From Comamonadaceae bacterium OH2545_COT-014 (GTDB lineage: Bacteria > Pseudomonadota > Gammaproteobacteria > Burkholderiales > Burkholderiaceae_C), in contig RQYR01000023.1 in the NCBI GenBank assembly GCA_003859965.1, forward strand, positions 1-52,278: a stretch of DNA of 52,278 nucleotides, in the 5' to 3' direction. Of this stretch, positions 1 through 9,932 are shown one piece after another; the first letter of the stretch is position 1, and each line of letters opens with the position of its first letter. A program made the translations under genes and the position numbers. The notes below the pieces were generated by a model. That model saw only the letters and a list, made by a program, of their open reading frames with translations. It had not been told where the DNA came from and searched no databases.

Positions 1-193
1 CGAAGTGCAGATCACCCAGGCCGGCAACGCCAACTACACGGCGGCAACCCCGGTCACGTATCGCATCACCTTCACCGCCGCAGGCGGCGCTGCCGGCGTG
101 ACCGCCGTACCCACCTTGGGGCACTGGAGCCTGATGCTGCTGGGCCTGGCCGCCGCCGGCCTGGGCGCGCGCCGCCTGCGCCGCAAAGGTTGA
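1..193 (+). CDS. C-terminal end of an IPTL-CTERM-anchored surface/secreted protein (5' truncated by window)
   Basis: The reading frame is open from the window edge and ends in TGA at 191-193. The last 28 residues have the tripartite architecture of an IPTL-CTERM sorting signal: a VPTLGHW motif, a hydrophobic segment (SLMLLGLAAAGLG) and a basic tail (ARRLRRKG). Proteins with this tail are exported and are thought to be processed by exosortase H-type enzymes. The preceding residues (NANYTAATPVTYRITFTAA) look like the last strands of an extracellular beta-sandwich. The true start lies outside the window and no exosortase gene is present here, so the full domain content is unknown. Confidence 0.75.
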   Translation, partial: EVQITQAGNANYTAATPVTYRITFTAAGGAAGVTAVPTLGHWSLMLLGLAAAGLGARRLRRKG

Positions 194-212
194 TCCGTTT
201 CTGGCGTGCGGC

Positions 213-1664
213 TCAATAACGCTGCTTGAGCACGCTCTGCATCTGCTGCACCAGCGTGAAGGCCTGTTTCATGTGGCCGCGGTCAAAGTCTGACAACTCT
301 TCCAGCCGCAGGAAGTTGTCAGGCGTCTGGTCGGCGCTGCTCTGGCGCGCCTGGTGGGCGATGCGCAGGCGGCTCAGGAATTCCAGCGCGTCGCGCAAAT
401 CGTGCGCCATGCCGGGGCTGAGGCTGCCGGCTTCGCTGGCTTGTGCCAGACGGTCGGCGGTGTTGACGGCGGGCAGCCCGGCGGCCAGCGCGCAGATGCG
501 CGCCAGATCGACGATGGGCGTGATGCCGCTGACCTTCAGGTCCAGCGTGCGCGCGTTGCTGCCGCTCTTGATGAGGGCAATGCGTCCGAACAGGCCCAGC
601 GGCGGCCGGTTCTTGAGCGCGTTGGCCACCATGTGGCCCAGAAACAGGCTGTTGCCCCGGGTGCGCTCCAGCACGTCGTCGCGCAAATCGTCCAGCAGTT
701 CGGCCTGGCCGTGGACGGCGCGCAGGTCGAAGAACACGCTGGAGAGCATGAGCGCCTTGGGCTGCGGCACGTCCACCCACTGCCCGAAATAGGCGCGCCA
801 GCGCCGCATGGGCTGGCGCCACTGGGCGTTGCTGGCCATCATGTCGCCGGGGCAGTACACGTAGCCGCAGGCGTTCAGCCCGTCGTTGACGAAGCGGGCC
901 AGCGCGCTGAAGTATTCGCCGTGCGCGTCTTCGCTGTAGGCGTTGTCCAGCATCAGGCAGTTGTCCTGGTCGGACTTGGCCGTCTGCTCCATGCGCGCCT
1001 GCGAACCGGCGGCCACCCAGGCATAGGGCACGGGCGCAGCGCCCAGCTGCTGCTCGGCCAGTTGCAGCAGGCGCACCGTGAGCGCATCGGTAATGGCGGT
1101 GACGATGTGGCCAATGGCATACGCGCTGCCGCCCGCCTGCACCAGCGCCTGCTGCATGGGGCGCACGCGCGCGCTCAGGGCGGCCAGCTCTGGCGCGCTG
1201 CCGGCGCGGAAGATGTGCTGGGTCAGCAGCACGGCCGAGCTGCCCTGCTGCTCGCTCACGTCGCTGGCCGATACCATGCCGGCCACCTGCCCGGCGTCGT
1301 CCAGCACCGGCACATGATGGATGTTGTGGCGCGCCATCAGCATCAGCGCGTCCAGCGCGCTGGCGCTGGCGGGCAGGGTAAAGGGTTCGGGCGTGGCGAT
1401 CTCGGCCACCGGGCGCGAGGGCGGCAGACCAGCGGCCAGCACGCGGTTGCGCAGGTCGCGGTCGGTCACCAGCCCCGTCAGGCGGCCTGCTTCCACCAGC
1501 ATGACCGACGAGGCGCCCGCCTCGCGCATGGTCTGGGCGGCCGCCTGGATGGGCGTGTGCGGCGGCACCGTCAGCGGCGCGCGCCGCACCAGCGCAGCCA
1601 GCGGCGTGCCCAGCAGGTTGAGCGTTTCAGGCGTGGGAGCGGGCGGGGTGGCGCTGTCGGGCAT
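213..1664 (-). CDS. CBS-domain / DUF294 nucleotidyltransferase-like regulatory protein
   Basis: A 483-residue protein. An N-terminal pair of CBS domains (VTDRDLRNRV and VSASDVSEQ mark the two repeat ends) is followed by a DUF294-type nucleotidyltransferase domain with the motif GSQARMEQTAKSDQDN and a C-terminal helical DUF294_C domain. CBS pairs usually bind adenine nucleotides; the transferase part resembles GlnD/PII uridylyltransferase catalytic cores, so a nucleotide-sensing signalling role is inferred. The start at 1664 is chosen because AGAGGA lies 8 nt upstream; an in-frame ATG at 1712 has no such site. It is divergent from uvrA with about 140 bp between starts. Many relatives have an N-terminal cyclic-nucleotide-binding domain, which is absent here. 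Confidence 0.82.
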   Translation of the reverse strand: MPDSATPPAPTPETLNLLGTPLAALVRRAPLTVPPHTPIQAAAQTMREAGASSVMLVEAGRLTGLVTDRDLRNRVLAAGLPPSRPVAEIATPEPFTLPASASALDALMLMARHNIHHVPVLDDAGQVAGMVSASDVSEQQGSSAVLLTQHIFRAGSAPELAALSARVRPMQQALVQAGGSAYAIGHIVTAITDALTVRLLQLAEQQLGAAPVPYAWVAAGSQARMEQTAKSDQDNCLMLDNAYSEDAHGEYFSALARFVNDGLNACGYVYCPGDMMASNAQWRQPMRRWRAYFGQWVDVPQPKALMLSSVFFDLRAVHGQAELLDDLRDDVLERTRGNSLFLGHMVANALKNRPPLGLFGRIALIKSGSNARTLDLKVSGITPIVDLARICALAAGLPAVNTADRLAQASEAGSLSPGMAHDLRDALEFLSRLRIAHQARQSSADQTPDNFLRLEELSDFDRGHMKQAFTLVQQMQSVLKQRY

Positions 1665-1804
1665 GGGCGTTTCCTCTGGTGTGGGCGCGGCGGGCAGGCC
1701 GGTGTTTGGCATTGTTGCAGACGCGCGTGCCGATGCCAGGGCAAGGCCACGGGCGTTTGCGAGAATGTTCCGCCTTTCACGCCAAGTGAGCCAGAAAGCA
1801 CCGC

Positions 1805-4800
1805 ATGAACCGTCCTCTCATCCGCATTCGTGGCGCGCGCCAGCACAACCTGAAGAACCTGGATGTGGACATCCGCACCGGCGAGATGACGGTGGTGACC
1901 GGCCCCAGCGGCTCGGGCAAATCCAGCCTGGTGTTCGACACCTTGTTTGCTGAAGGCCAGCGCCGCTACGTGGAAACCTTCAGCGCCTACGCGCGCCAGT
2001 TTCTGGACCGTATGGACAAGCCCGCTGTGGACAAGGTGGAAGGCGTGCCGCCCGCCATTGCCATCGACCAGACCAACCCCGTGCGCAGTTCGCGCTCCAC
2101 CGTGGGCACCATGACGGAGCTGAACGATCATTTGAAGCTCCTGTTCGCCCGCACCGGCCAATTGTTTGACGCGCAAACCGCGCTGCCCGTGCAGCATGAC
2201 AGCGCCGACAGCATTTACGACGAGCTGCTGCGCCGCAGCCAAGAAACGGGCGACCCGCGCATCGTCATCACCTTTGCCGTGGCCCTGCCCGCCAACACCA
2301 CGGCCGACGAGGTGCAGCAGTGGCTATCAGCCAGCGGCTTTACACGCGTGCAGGCCGAGCGCGAAGAAACGCTCGCCCCCGCCACGCCCGATTCGGCGGC
2401 CGGCAAATCCAAAAACAGCAGCAAAAACAAGGCCGCCCCAGCAGCCCTCTCAATGAAAGTGCTGGACGTGGTGGCCGACCGCTTTCGCCTGAGCAGCGCC
2501 GAGCGCGCCCGCGTGATCGAAGCGATTGAAGTGGCCCTCAAACGCGGCGGCGGTCAACTCACGGCCTATGCCCTGCCCGATGAAAGTACGGGGGGCGAGC
2601 CGCAGCTGTGGAAGTTTTCCACCGGCCTGCACTGCCCCGAAAGCGGCCTGCGCTACCGCGAGCCATTGCCGGGCATGTTCTCGTTCAACTCCGCCGTGGG
2701 CGCCTGCGAGGCCTGCCGGGGTTTTGGCCGCGTGATTGGCGTGGACTGGGGCCTGGTGATACCGGACGAGCGCCTCACCCTGCGCCAGGGCTGCATCAAG
2801 CCCATTCAAACGCCCGCCTGGCAAGAATGCCAAGGCGACCTGATGCGCCATGCCGAAAGCGCGGGCATTCCGCGCGACACGCCTTGGCAGCAGCTCACAC
2901 CCGATCACAAACACTGGGTGCTTGAAGGCGCACCCAACTTCCGCGAAGGCAACTGGAACAAACAGTGGTACGGCATTCGCCGCTTCTTCCAGTATCTGGA
3001 AAGCAAGGCCTACAAAATGCACATTCGCGTGCTGCTGTCCAAATACCGCAGCTACACCGAATGCCCCACCTGTGCGGGCGCACGCCTCAAAACCGAAAGC
3101 CTGCTCTGGCGCGTGGGCAGCAAGCAGGATGCCGATGCCGTGCTGCCACCCAGCCAACGCTTCATGCCGCAAGGCGTGGGCTGGACGCGCGCGCAGCTCG
3201 AAAGCCTGACCGGCCTGTGCCTGCACGACCTGATGCTGCTGCCGATTGAACGGCTTCGTGCCTTCGTGGAGCGGTTGCAAGCGCCTGCTGCACCCACACC
3301 CAAGCAAGCCCAGCCTAACCACGATGCCGATGCGCAGGCGCGCAAACTCATCCTCGAAGAAATTGCCACGCGCCTCAAATACCTGTGCGACGTGGGCATT
3401 GGCTACCTCACGCTTGATCGGCAAAGCCGCACGCTCAGCGGCGGCGAAGTGCAGCGCATCAACCTCACCACGGCGCTGGGCACCTCGCTCGTCAACACCC
3501 TGTTCGTGCTGGACGAGCCCAGCATCGGCCTGCACCCGCGCGACATGGCGCGCATCAACCAGGCCATGCAGCGCCTTAAAAACGCGGGCAATACGCTCGT
3601 GGTGGTGGAGCACGACCCCGCTGTGATGCTGGCGGCCGACCGCGTGCTGGACTTTGGCCCCGGCCCCGGCAGCGCGGGCGGGCGCATCGTGTTTGATGGC
3701 ACACCTGATGAGCTGCGCGCAGCAGATACCTTGACAGGCGCTTACCTGGGCGCGCGCAAACGCATCGGCATGGGCGCAGCGCGGCCCGTGGCGGCCAACA
3801 CGCCCAAGCTGCTGCTGGAAGGCGCACGCCAGCACAACTTGCAAAACGTGAATGTGGAGCTGCCACTGCAACGGCTGGTGGTGGTCACCGGCGTATCAGG
3901 CTCGGGCAAATCCACGCTGATTCAAGACGTCCTGGCTCCGGCCCTGCTGCGCCACTTCGGCCAGGCGACCGAAGCGCCCGGCACGCACGACCGCTTGCTA
4001 GGCGCCGAGCAACTGGCGGGCGTGGTGTTTGTGGACCAATCGCCCATCGGCAAAACCGCACGCAGCAACCCCGCCAGCTACGTGGGCGCGTGGGATGCCA
4101 TCCGCAAGCTGTTTGCCGATGCCCCGCTGGCGCGCCAGCGCAGCTACACCGCCGCCAAGTTCAGCTTCAACGCGGGCGACGGGCGCTGTCCCACTTGCGG
4201 CGGCAGCGGCTTTGAGCATGTGGAGATGCAGTTCCTCTCCGACGTGTATCTGCGCTGCCCCGATTGCAACGGCCAGCGCTACCGCCCTGAGGTGCTGGAA
4301 GTCACCATCGAACGCGGCGGCCGCCAGCTGAACGTGGCTGATGTGCTGGCGCTCACCGTGATGGACGCCGCACGCCTGTTCGCGCAAGACCGCGACGTAA
4401 TCCGCACCCTGCAACCCATTGTGGATGTGGGGCTGGATTACGTCACCCTGGGCCAGCCTGTGCCCACACTCAGCGGTGGCGAGGCACAGCGCCTCAAGCT
4501 CGCGGGCTTTTTGGCAGAGGCGGCAGAGGCCGTCAGCAAGTCACGCCAACCTGTGGCCAAAAAAGGTACGCTGTTTTTGTTTGACGAGCCCACCACCGGC
4601 CTGCACTTTGACGACATCGCCAAGCTCATGCGCGCGCTGCGCAAGCTGCTGGACGCGGGGCACTCGCTCATCGTGATTGAGCACAACCTCGACGTGATGC
4701 GCGCGGCCGATTGGCTGATCGACCTAGGCCCCGAAGGCGGCGACGCAGGCGGCCAGATCGTGGCACAAGGCACGCCGCAAGCCGTGGCAGCCCACCCCAC

Positions 4801-7800
4801 ATCGCACACCGGCGCGGCCCTGCGCGAATACGAAGCAGCGCTGTTTGCTGCAGATGCCCCAAAAGCCAAGCAGCACACGGTGCAAGAGCCCCGCCCCGCC
4901 TACCGCGTGTCGGCACCTGCCGCCACCACGCCCGCCCCGCAGATCGAAATCGTCCACGCGCGCGAGCACAACCTCAAAAACATCAGCGTCAATATTCCGC
5001 GCGGCAAATTCAACGTCATCACTGGCGTATCAGGTTCGGGCAAATCCACGCTGGCGTTTGACATCCTGTTCAACGAAGGGCAACGCCGCTACCTCGAAAG
5101 CCTCAACGCCTACGCGCGCAGCATCGTGCAACCGGCGGGCCGGCCCGAGGTGGATGCGGTGTACGGCATACCGCCCACCGTGGCGATCGAGCAGCGCTTG
5201 AGCCGTGGCGGGCGCAAATCCACCGTGGGCACGGTGACGGAAGTGTGGCACTTCTTGCGCTTGCTTTACGTCAAGCTGGGCGTGCAGCACTGCGTGCACG
5301 ATGGTGCCCCCGTGCAGCCACAAACGCCCGAGCGCATCGCCGCCCACATCCTGGCGCGCTACAAAGGCCAAACCATCGGCCTGCTCGCACCTTTGGTGAT
5401 CGCGCGCAAAGGTGTGTACACCGAGCTGGCCGATTGGGCGCGCCCGCGCGGCTTTACCCACCTGCGGGTGGATGGCGAGTTTTTGCCCACGACCAACTTC
5501 CCGCGTATCGACCGCTTCAAAGAACACACCATTGAACTGCCCGTGACCAGCTTGCGCGTGGATGCCGCGCACGAAGCCGAACTGCGCGAAGCCCTGGCCC
5601 GCACGCTGGAACACGGCAAGGGCGTGGTGCACGTGCTGCATGGCATCAGCGACTTGGCCGATGCCATGAGCGAAGGCCGCACCACCGCCGCCATCGGACA
5701 GGTGGAAGTGTTTTCCACCCAGCGCGCCTGCCCCGTTTGCGCCACCAGCTATGCCGAGCTGGACCCGCGCCTTTTCAGCTACAACAGCAAGCACGGCTGG
5801 TGCCCGGATTGTGTGGGCACAGGCGTGGCGCTGACGCGCGAGCAGCGCAAGGCGCTGGATGATTCGCTACTGACGGCCGACCAAAAAGGCAAAGAAAAAG
5901 GCCGCGAGCACACCTTTGCCGAGGCGGATGTGGAAGACGTGAGCGATGCCGCCTGCCCCAGCTGCGGCGGCACGCGCCTGAACGCCACAGCCCGCGCCGT
6001 GCGGCTGGACGGGGCAGACTTTGCGGTGCTGAGCACTCTGCCAAGCGCTACAGCGTCTGATACATGTGCAAGTGCCACCACTGCTGCCACAGCAAGCGAA
6101 AGTGCCGATGCAAGCGCCAACGCGCCTACGCTCAAGGGCAGCACCCGCAAACCCAGCCAGGCAGACAAGGCTGCAAAAAATGCGTCTGCCAAGCTCAGCG
6201 CCGCTGCAACGCATGCTGCAATGCATGTGGCAGTGGGCACACCGCCCAATGCAGCCACAGCCAGCGCCCAAGGCCCCGCCATCACCGATCTGGCCCGCGT
6301 GAGCGTGAGCGATCTGCACCGCTGGTTCAAGGGCCTGCGCCTGCATGGCCGCGCGGCCGACATCGCGCGCGACCTGCTGCCCGAAATCAACAGCCGCCTG
6401 GCGTTTCTGGAGCAAGTTGGCCTGGGCTACCTCACGCTTGATCGCGGCGCGCCCACACTCAGCGGTGGCGAGGCACAGCGCATCCGCCTGGCCGCACAGC
6501 TGGGCAGCAATCTGCAAGGCGTGTGCTACGTGCTCGATGAACCCACCATCGGCCTGCACGCGCGCGACAACCACATCCTGCTCGACGCGCTGCACACCTT
6601 GAGCGCCAAGGGCAACACCCTGGTGGTGGTGGAGCATGACGAAGACACCATCCGCCGCGCCGAGCACCTGATCGACATCGGCCCCGGCGCGGGCGTGCGC
6701 GGTGGCCGCCTGGTGGCCCAAGGCACGGCAGCTGATCTGGCCGCATCGGCAGAATCGGCCACTGGCCGCTACCTGCGCGATGCCATGCGCCACCCCATGC
6801 AACCGCGCCGCCCGGTTACGGCGGCGGCATCCACTGCTGCACCCGTACCCCAAGCGGCTGCTGAAACAGCATCAGAAGCAAAACCAGAAGCAGCGCTAAA
6901 AAGCCGCAGCAAAAAGCCTCACGGCCAAGCAGCAAGCAGCAGCGAGGCAAGCATCGCGCAGCCCCTGCAATGGCTCACCCTGCTCGGCGCGCATCTGCAC
7001 AACCTCAAAAACGTGGATGTGGCCGTTCCCCTCAAACGGCTGGTAGCGGTCACAGGCGTGAGCGGCAGCGGCAAATCCACGCTGGCGCGCGATGTGCTGC
7101 TCACCAACGTGGCCGCCTGGGTCGGCCAGCGCGCCACCAAGGCTGGGCGCGATGCAATGGATGCGGGCAAAGCCCCGCCGCTGATCGGCTGCACGGGCCT
7201 GAAAGGCTTTGAATCCATCGACCGCGTGCTGGAAGTGGACCAAACCCCCATCGGCAAAACGCCCCGCTCCTGCCCCGCCACCTACATCGGCTTTTGGGAC
7301 ACGGTGCGCAAACTCTTTGCCGACACGCTCGAAGCCAAGGCGCGCGGCTACAGCCCCGGGCGCTTCAGCTTCAACACGGGTGAGGGCCGCTGCCCCGGCT
7401 GCGAAGGCCAGGGCCTGCGCACCATTGAAATGAACTTTCTGCCCGACGTGAAAGTGCCCTGCGAGGTCTGCCACGGCGCGCGCTTCAACCCCGAAACCCT
7501 GGCCGTGACTTGGCGCGGCAAAACCATTGGCGACGTGCTGCAAATGGAGGTGGACGAAGCTGTGGAGTTCTTCGCCAGCATGCCCGCCATCAGCCACCCG
7601 CTGCAACTGCTCAAAGACGTGGGCCTGGGTTACCTCACGCTGGGTCAGCCCAGCCCTACGCTCAGCGGCGGCGAGGCCCAGCGCATCAAACTCGTCACCG
7701 AGCTATCCAAAGTCAGGGATGAGGTCGGCAAACGCGGCCAGAAAGCCCCGCACACCCTCTACGTGCTGGACGAACCCACCGTTGGCCTGCACATGCAAGA

Positions 7801-8026
7801 CGTGGAAAAACTCATCCACGTGCTGCACCGCCTGGTCAACGCGGGCCACAGCGTCATCGTCATCGAACACGACCTGGACCTGATCGCCGAAGCCGACTGG
7901 ATCATCGACCTTGGCCCCGAAGGCGGCGACGGCGGCGGCCAACTCGTGGCCGCTGGCACGCCGGAGGAGGTGGTGAAGGCCGGAACGCATACGGGGCGGG
8001 CGGTGGCAACCGCGCTGCGCCGCTGA
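1805..8026 (+). CDS. uvrA: Double-length UvrA-type excinuclease ABC subunit A
   Basis: A single 2,073-residue frame, about twice the usual ~940-970 residues of UvrA. Four complete ABC cassettes are visible: Walker A near residues 33-41 (GPSGSGKSS), 696-703, 1074-1081 and 1751-1758 (each GVSGSGKS); LSGGE signatures near 544, 889, 1552 and 1953. UvrA is the damage-sensing ATPase of nucleotide excision repair and works as a dimer with UvrB; here the two protomers are fused in tandem. The second half keeps a recognisable UvrB-binding-like region (around [12 protein letters not shown]) and Cys4 zinc modules (CPVC...CPDC, CPGC...CEVC). In the first half the N-terminal zinc module has only CPES...CEAC. 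Alanine-rich linkers occur near 1415-1490 and 1665-1710. The fused architecture is known in proteobacteria as a separate UvrA class; whether the canonical uvrA is also present cannot be seen. Confidence 0.92.
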   Translation: MNRPLIRIRGARQHNLKNLDVDIRTGEMTVVTGPSGSGKSSLVFDTLFAEGQRRYVETFSAYARQFLDRMDKPAVDKVEGVPPAIAIDQTNPVRSSRSTVGTMTELNDHLKLLFARTGQLFDAQTALPVQHDSADSIYDELLRRSQETGDPRIVITFAVALPANTTADEVQQWLSASGFTRVQAEREETLAPATPDSAAGKSKNSSKNKAAPAALSMKVLDVVADRFRLSSAERARVIEAIEVALKRGGGQLTAYALPDESTGGEPQLWKFSTGLHCPESGLRYREPLPGMFSFNSAVGACEACRGFGRVIGVDWGLVIPDERLTLRQGCIKPIQTPAWQECQGDLMRHAESAGIPRDTPWQQLTPDHKHWVLEGAPNFREGNWNKQWYGIRRFFQYLESKAYKMHIRVLLSKYRSYTECPTCAGARLKTESLLWRVGSKQDADAVLPPSQRFMPQGVGWTRAQLESLTGLCLHDLMLLPIERLRAFVERLQAPAAPTPKQAQPNHDADAQARKLILEEIATRLKYLCDVGIGYLTLDRQSRTLSGGEVQRINLTTALGTSLVNTLFVLDEPSIGLHPRDMARINQAMQRLKNAGNTLVVVEHDPAVMLAADRVLDFGPGPGSAGGRIVFDGTPDELRAADTLTGAYLGARKRIGMGAARPVAANTPKLLLEGARQHNLQNVNVELPLQRLVVVTGVSGSGKSTLIQDVLAPALLRHFGQATEAPGTHDRLLGAEQLAGVVFVDQSPIGKTARSNPASYVGAWDAIRKLFADAPLARQRSYTAAKFSFNAGDGRCPTCGGSGFEHVEMQFLSDVYLRCPDCNGQRYRPEVLEVTIERGGRQLNVADVLALTVMDAARLFAQDRDVIRTLQPIVDVGLDYVTLGQPVPTLSGGEAQRLKLAGFLAEAAEAVSKSRQPVAKKGTLFLFDEPTTGLHFDDIAKLMRALRKLLDAGHSLIVIEHNLDVMRAADWLIDLGPEGGDAGGQIVAQGTPQAVAAHPTSHTGAALREYEAALFAADAPKAKQHTVQEPRPAYRVSAPAATTPAPQIEIVHAREHNLKNISVNIPRGKFNVITGVSGSGKSTLAFDILFNEGQRRYLESLNAYARSIVQPAGRPEVDAVYGIPPTVAIEQRLSRGGRKSTVGTVTEVWHFLRLLYVKLGVQHCVHDGAPVQPQTPERIAAHILARYKGQTIGLLAPLVIARKGVYTELADWARPRGFTHLRVDGEFLPTTNFPRIDRFKEHTIELPVTSLRVDAAHEAELREALARTLEHGKGVVHVLHGISDLADAMSEGRTTAAIGQVEVFSTQRACPVCATSYAELDPRLFSYNSKHGWCPDCVGTGVALTREQRKALDDSLLTADQKGKEKGREHTFAEADVEDVSDAACPSCGGTRLNATARAVRLDGADFAVLSTLPSATASDTCASATTAATASESADASANAPTLKGSTRKPSQADKAAKNASAKLSAAATHAAMHVAVGTPPNAATASAQGPAITDLARVSVSDLHRWFKGLRLHGRAADIARDLLPEINSRLAFLEQVGLGYLTLDRGAPTLSGGEAQRIRLAAQLGSNLQGVCYVLDEPTIGLHARDNHILLDALHTLSAKGNTLVVVEHDEDTIRRAEHLIDIGPGAGVRGGRLVAQGTAADLAASAESATGRYLRDAMRHPMQPRRPVTAAASTAAPVPQAAAETASEAKPEAALKSRSKKPHGQAASSSEASIAQPLQWLTLLGAHLHNLKNVDVAVPLKRLVAVTGVSGSGKSTLARDVLLTNVAAWVGQRATKAGRDAMDAGKAPPLIGCTGLKGFESIDRVLEVDQTPIGKTPRSCPATYIGFWDTVRKLFADTLEAKARGYSPGRFSFNTGEGRCPGCEGQGLRTIEMNFLPDVKVPCEVCHGARFNPETLAVTWRGKTIGDVLQMEVDEAVEFFASMPAISHPLQLLKDVGLGYLTLGQPSPTLSGGEAQRIKLVTELSKVRDEVGKRGQKAPHTLYVLDEPTVGLHMQDVEKLIHVLHRLVNAGHSVIVIEHDLDLIAEADWIIDLGPEGGDGGGQLVAAGTPEEVVKAGTHTGRAVATALRR

Positions 8027-8052
8027 CCGCCGGCCAAAAGCCCATGCGGCCT

Positions 8053-8556
8053 TTACCAAAGATGCCGCATGGCCTCGTGCTCCTGGCGGATGCGCACGGC
8101 CAGGATGGCGGCGTAGATCGGCAGGCCGACCAGCATCACGCCCCAGGCGTGGCAGAGCAGGCCCACGCCAATCAGTTCGGGGGTGATGTTCAGAAAGTAA
8201 TTGGGGTGCCGCACGTGGCTGAACAGCCAGTTGCGGTTGACCTGGTGCTGGGGGTGGATGTAGATCTTCACCGTCCACACCGGCCCCAGCGCGTGGATCA
8301 CGTAAAACAGCATGCCAAGCGCGAAAACCAGTACCGCCGTGCCGGTGGCGGAAATGGCGTCGAACGTTGCCCCGCGTGCGTAGGCTTCGCCCAGCGCGGC
8401 AAAGTAATAGACGATGTGCGCGGCCGAGAGCAGTTTGGAGTTGCGCGCTCCGTATTGCGTGGCGCCTTCGGCAATCAGGCGTTTTTCGTTGCGGATGGAG
8501 ATGGCAAGGGAAACCAGGCGGATGCAGAAAACCAGGGCAAAGGCAGCAGCAATCAT
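8053..8556 (-). CDS. Isoprenylcysteine carboxyl methyltransferase (ICMT/NnrU-like) family membrane protein
   Basis: A 167-residue protein with about four hydrophobic segments and the motif SHVRHPNYFLNI near the C-terminus, typical of the ICMT/PEMT membrane methyltransferase superfamily, whose conserved RHP-x-Y binds S-adenosylmethionine. The bacterial substrate is usually unknown. The start at 8556 is chosen because the first hydrophobic helix begins there (MIAAAFALVFCIRL). A longer reading from 8793 would prepend a Cys/His/Pro-rich stretch with no membrane character that crosses a strong hairpin. The gene converges on uvrA (27 bp between stops). Its leader contains the terminator-like hairpin described separately. 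Confidence 0.75.
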   Translation of the reverse strand: MIAAAFALVFCIRLVSLAISIRNEKRLIAEGATQYGARNSKLLSAAHIVYYFAALGEAYARGATFDAISATGTAVLVFALGMLFYVIHALGPVWTVKIYIHPQHQVNRNWLFSHVRHPNYFLNITPELIGVGLLCHAWGVMLVGLPIYAAILAVRIRQEHEAMRHLW

Positions 8557-8569
8557 GACGAGACTGAAC

Positions 8570-8615
8570 GGAAAAAACGCCAAGGCCGCCGGGAAAGGGT
8601 TCCGGGCGGCCTTGG
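8570..8615 (-). terminator. Intrinsic-terminator-like hairpin in the leader of the ICMT-family gene
   Basis: An 11-bp perfect stem (8580-8590 pairs with 8605-8615; arm sequence CCAAGGCCGCC) with a 14-nt spacer is followed, reading the minus strand, by CGTTTTTTCC. It lies only 14 nt upstream of the ICMT start codon with no minus-strand gene upstream to terminate. It may be an attenuator or the end of a short RNA starting between about 8616 and 8800. Confidence 0.6.
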
Positions 8616-8692
8616 AGATGGGGAGAAATGGCACAACAGCGTTGGGGGGCGCCGCGTGCGGGGCGCGCATTCTGCCATGACACGCTGGTGCG

Positions 8693-8724
8693 GCTGTGGC
8701 GCTGTGGCGCTGTGGCGCAGTGGC
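8693..8724. repeat. 8-bp tandem repeat, four units
   Basis: Three exact GCTGTGGC units followed by one GCAGTGGC variant. The array sits about 100 bp upstream of the sir2 start codon, in the divergent region between the ICMT gene and sir2. The repeat number could vary by slippage, but nothing in the window shows that it does. Confidence 0.85.
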
Positions 8725-8826
8725 GAGAGCGTGGCGGCTGGCGCTGCATGCGACACGGCATGACGCATGGCGGTTGCACACTTCACGCCTCATCCCGTTT
8801 GCCCTGACCTTGGCCTCACTGACGAC

Positions 8827-9702
8827 ATGAGCAACGATTCACTGCCACAAGACTTGGCCCACGCCGCCCGCCTGGTGCGCGATGCCCAGGCGCTCATCAT
8901 CTGCGCAGGCGCCGGCATGGGCGTCGATTCTGGCCTGCCCGACTTTCGCGGCAATGAAGGCTTCTGGCGGGCCTATCCGGCCCTGGGCCGGGCGCGCCTG
9001 CGCTTTACCGAGATGGCGCAGCCCGCCGCCTTCGAGCGCGACCCGCATCTGGCCTGGGGCTTTTACGGCCACCGCCTGCGGCTTTACCGCGACACCGAGC
9101 CTCACGAGGGCTTTGCCATCTTGCGCCGCTGGGCGGCGGGCAAGCCGGGCGGCGGCTGGGTCTTTACCAGCAACGTGGACGGCCAGTTCCAGAAAGCGGG
9201 CTTTCCGCAAGACGCCGTGGAGGAATGCCACGGTTCCATTCATCACCTGCAATGCAGCCGCGATTGCCAGGGCTGCACCTGGCCGGCGGGCGAGCTGCGC
9301 CCGGACATTGACACCGAGCGCTGCCAGTGGCGCGGCGCGCTGCCGCGCTGCCCCCATTGCCAGGCGCTGCTGCGTCCCAACATCCTGATGTTTAACGACT
9401 GGCACTGGAACCCCGACCGTACCGAGTACCAGGCCAGCCGCCGGCGCGAATGGCTGGCGCGGCTGCACGCGCAAACGCTGCGGCCCGTGGTGATCGAGCT
9501 GGGGGCAGGCACGGCCATCGCCACCGTGCGCCACTTCGCCATGCGCACGCGCCAAGCCTGCGACGAGCTGGGCGCGCGGCTCATACGCATCAACCCGCGC
9601 GAACCCGGCGTGTCTGGCCCGCAAGACGTGGGCCTGCCCCTGGGCGCGCTGGAGGCATTGCGCGCCGTGGATGCTTTGCTCTGCGATGCGCCACCTGCCT
9701 GA
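8827..9702 (+). CDS. Sir2-family NAD-dependent protein deacylase
   Basis: A 291-residue sirtuin. The Rossmann NAD-binding motif CAGAGMGVDSGLPDFRG lies at residues 26-42, the TSNVDGQ loop has N116/D118, and H135 in ECHGS is the expected catalytic base. A small zinc module follows with CSRDCQGC and, further on, LPRCPHC. Sirtuins remove acyl groups from lysines using NAD+, giving nicotinamide and O-acyl-ADP-ribose. The start at 8827 fits the family N-terminus; an in-frame ATG at 8767 would add 20 residues unlike sirtuins. The gene stands alone, with no adjacent acetyl-CoA synthetase or acetyltransferase and no defence-associated partner, so a general metabolic deacylase is the simplest reading. 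Confidence 0.9.
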   Translation: MSNDSLPQDLAHAARLVRDAQALIICAGAGMGVDSGLPDFRGNEGFWRAYPALGRARLRFTEMAQPAAFERDPHLAWGFYGHRLRLYRDTEPHEGFAILRRWAAGKPGGGWVFTSNVDGQFQKAGFPQDAVEECHGSIHHLQCSRDCQGCTWPAGELRPDIDTERCQWRGALPRCPHCQALLRPNILMFNDWHWNPDRTEYQASRRREWLARLHAQTLRPVVIELGAGTAIATVRHFAMRTRQACDELGARLIRINPREPGVSGPQDVGLPLGALEALRAVDALLCDAPPA

Positions 9703-9742
9703 CCAGGCGTCATGGGCTGGGTTGGTTGAAGAAAGACGGAAT

Positions 9743-9787
9743 TGGGCCGTGATAACGGCGTAAGTTGCTATCGTTTTTTAAAGCAAT
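9743..9787 (-). repeat. Intergenic hairpin repeat, copy R1
   Basis: This is a copy of the ATAGC/GGCC repeat family, in minus-strand sense: ATTGCTTT, an A-run, GATAGCAACTT, then GCCGTTATCACGGC. It is located between sir2 and the thioredoxin-like gene, and is distinctly AT-richer than the flanks. Confidence 0.65.
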
Positions 9788-9804
9788 CTCGCTATGCGGC
9801 CGCT

Positions 9805-9828
9805 GCCGCCGTGCCGCCGTGCCGCCGT
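9805..9828. repeat. 8-bp tandem repeat, three units
   Basis: Three exact GCCGCCGT units immediately downstream of repeat copy R1, about 105 bp upstream of the thioredoxin-like gene. The unit differs from that at 8693-8724 but the period is the same. Confidence 0.8.
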
Positions 9829-9932
9829 GCTGGGCTGCCTGCACCTACACTCGGCAGGCCTGCTGTCAGCGCCCGCCCTGCCGTTGCTGGCGGGTAGCCT
9901 GATCTGCTGTTTTCCATACGCCCGCACGCCCC

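Noticed and set aside
354-1808. A 484-codon plus-strand frame opposite the CBS/DUF294 gene
   Set aside because: Same shadow pattern; no initiation signal or domain.
1805-8026. The double-length UvrA as an assembly or frameshift artefact
   Set aside because: The two halves differ throughout in sequence, linkers and zinc modules, and fused UvrA proteins are known in proteobacteria.
8827-9702. Sir2 as part of an anti-phage defence module
   Set aside because: The sequence is that of a compact stand-alone sirtuin, with no Argonaute, HerA, TIR or other defence partner beside it.
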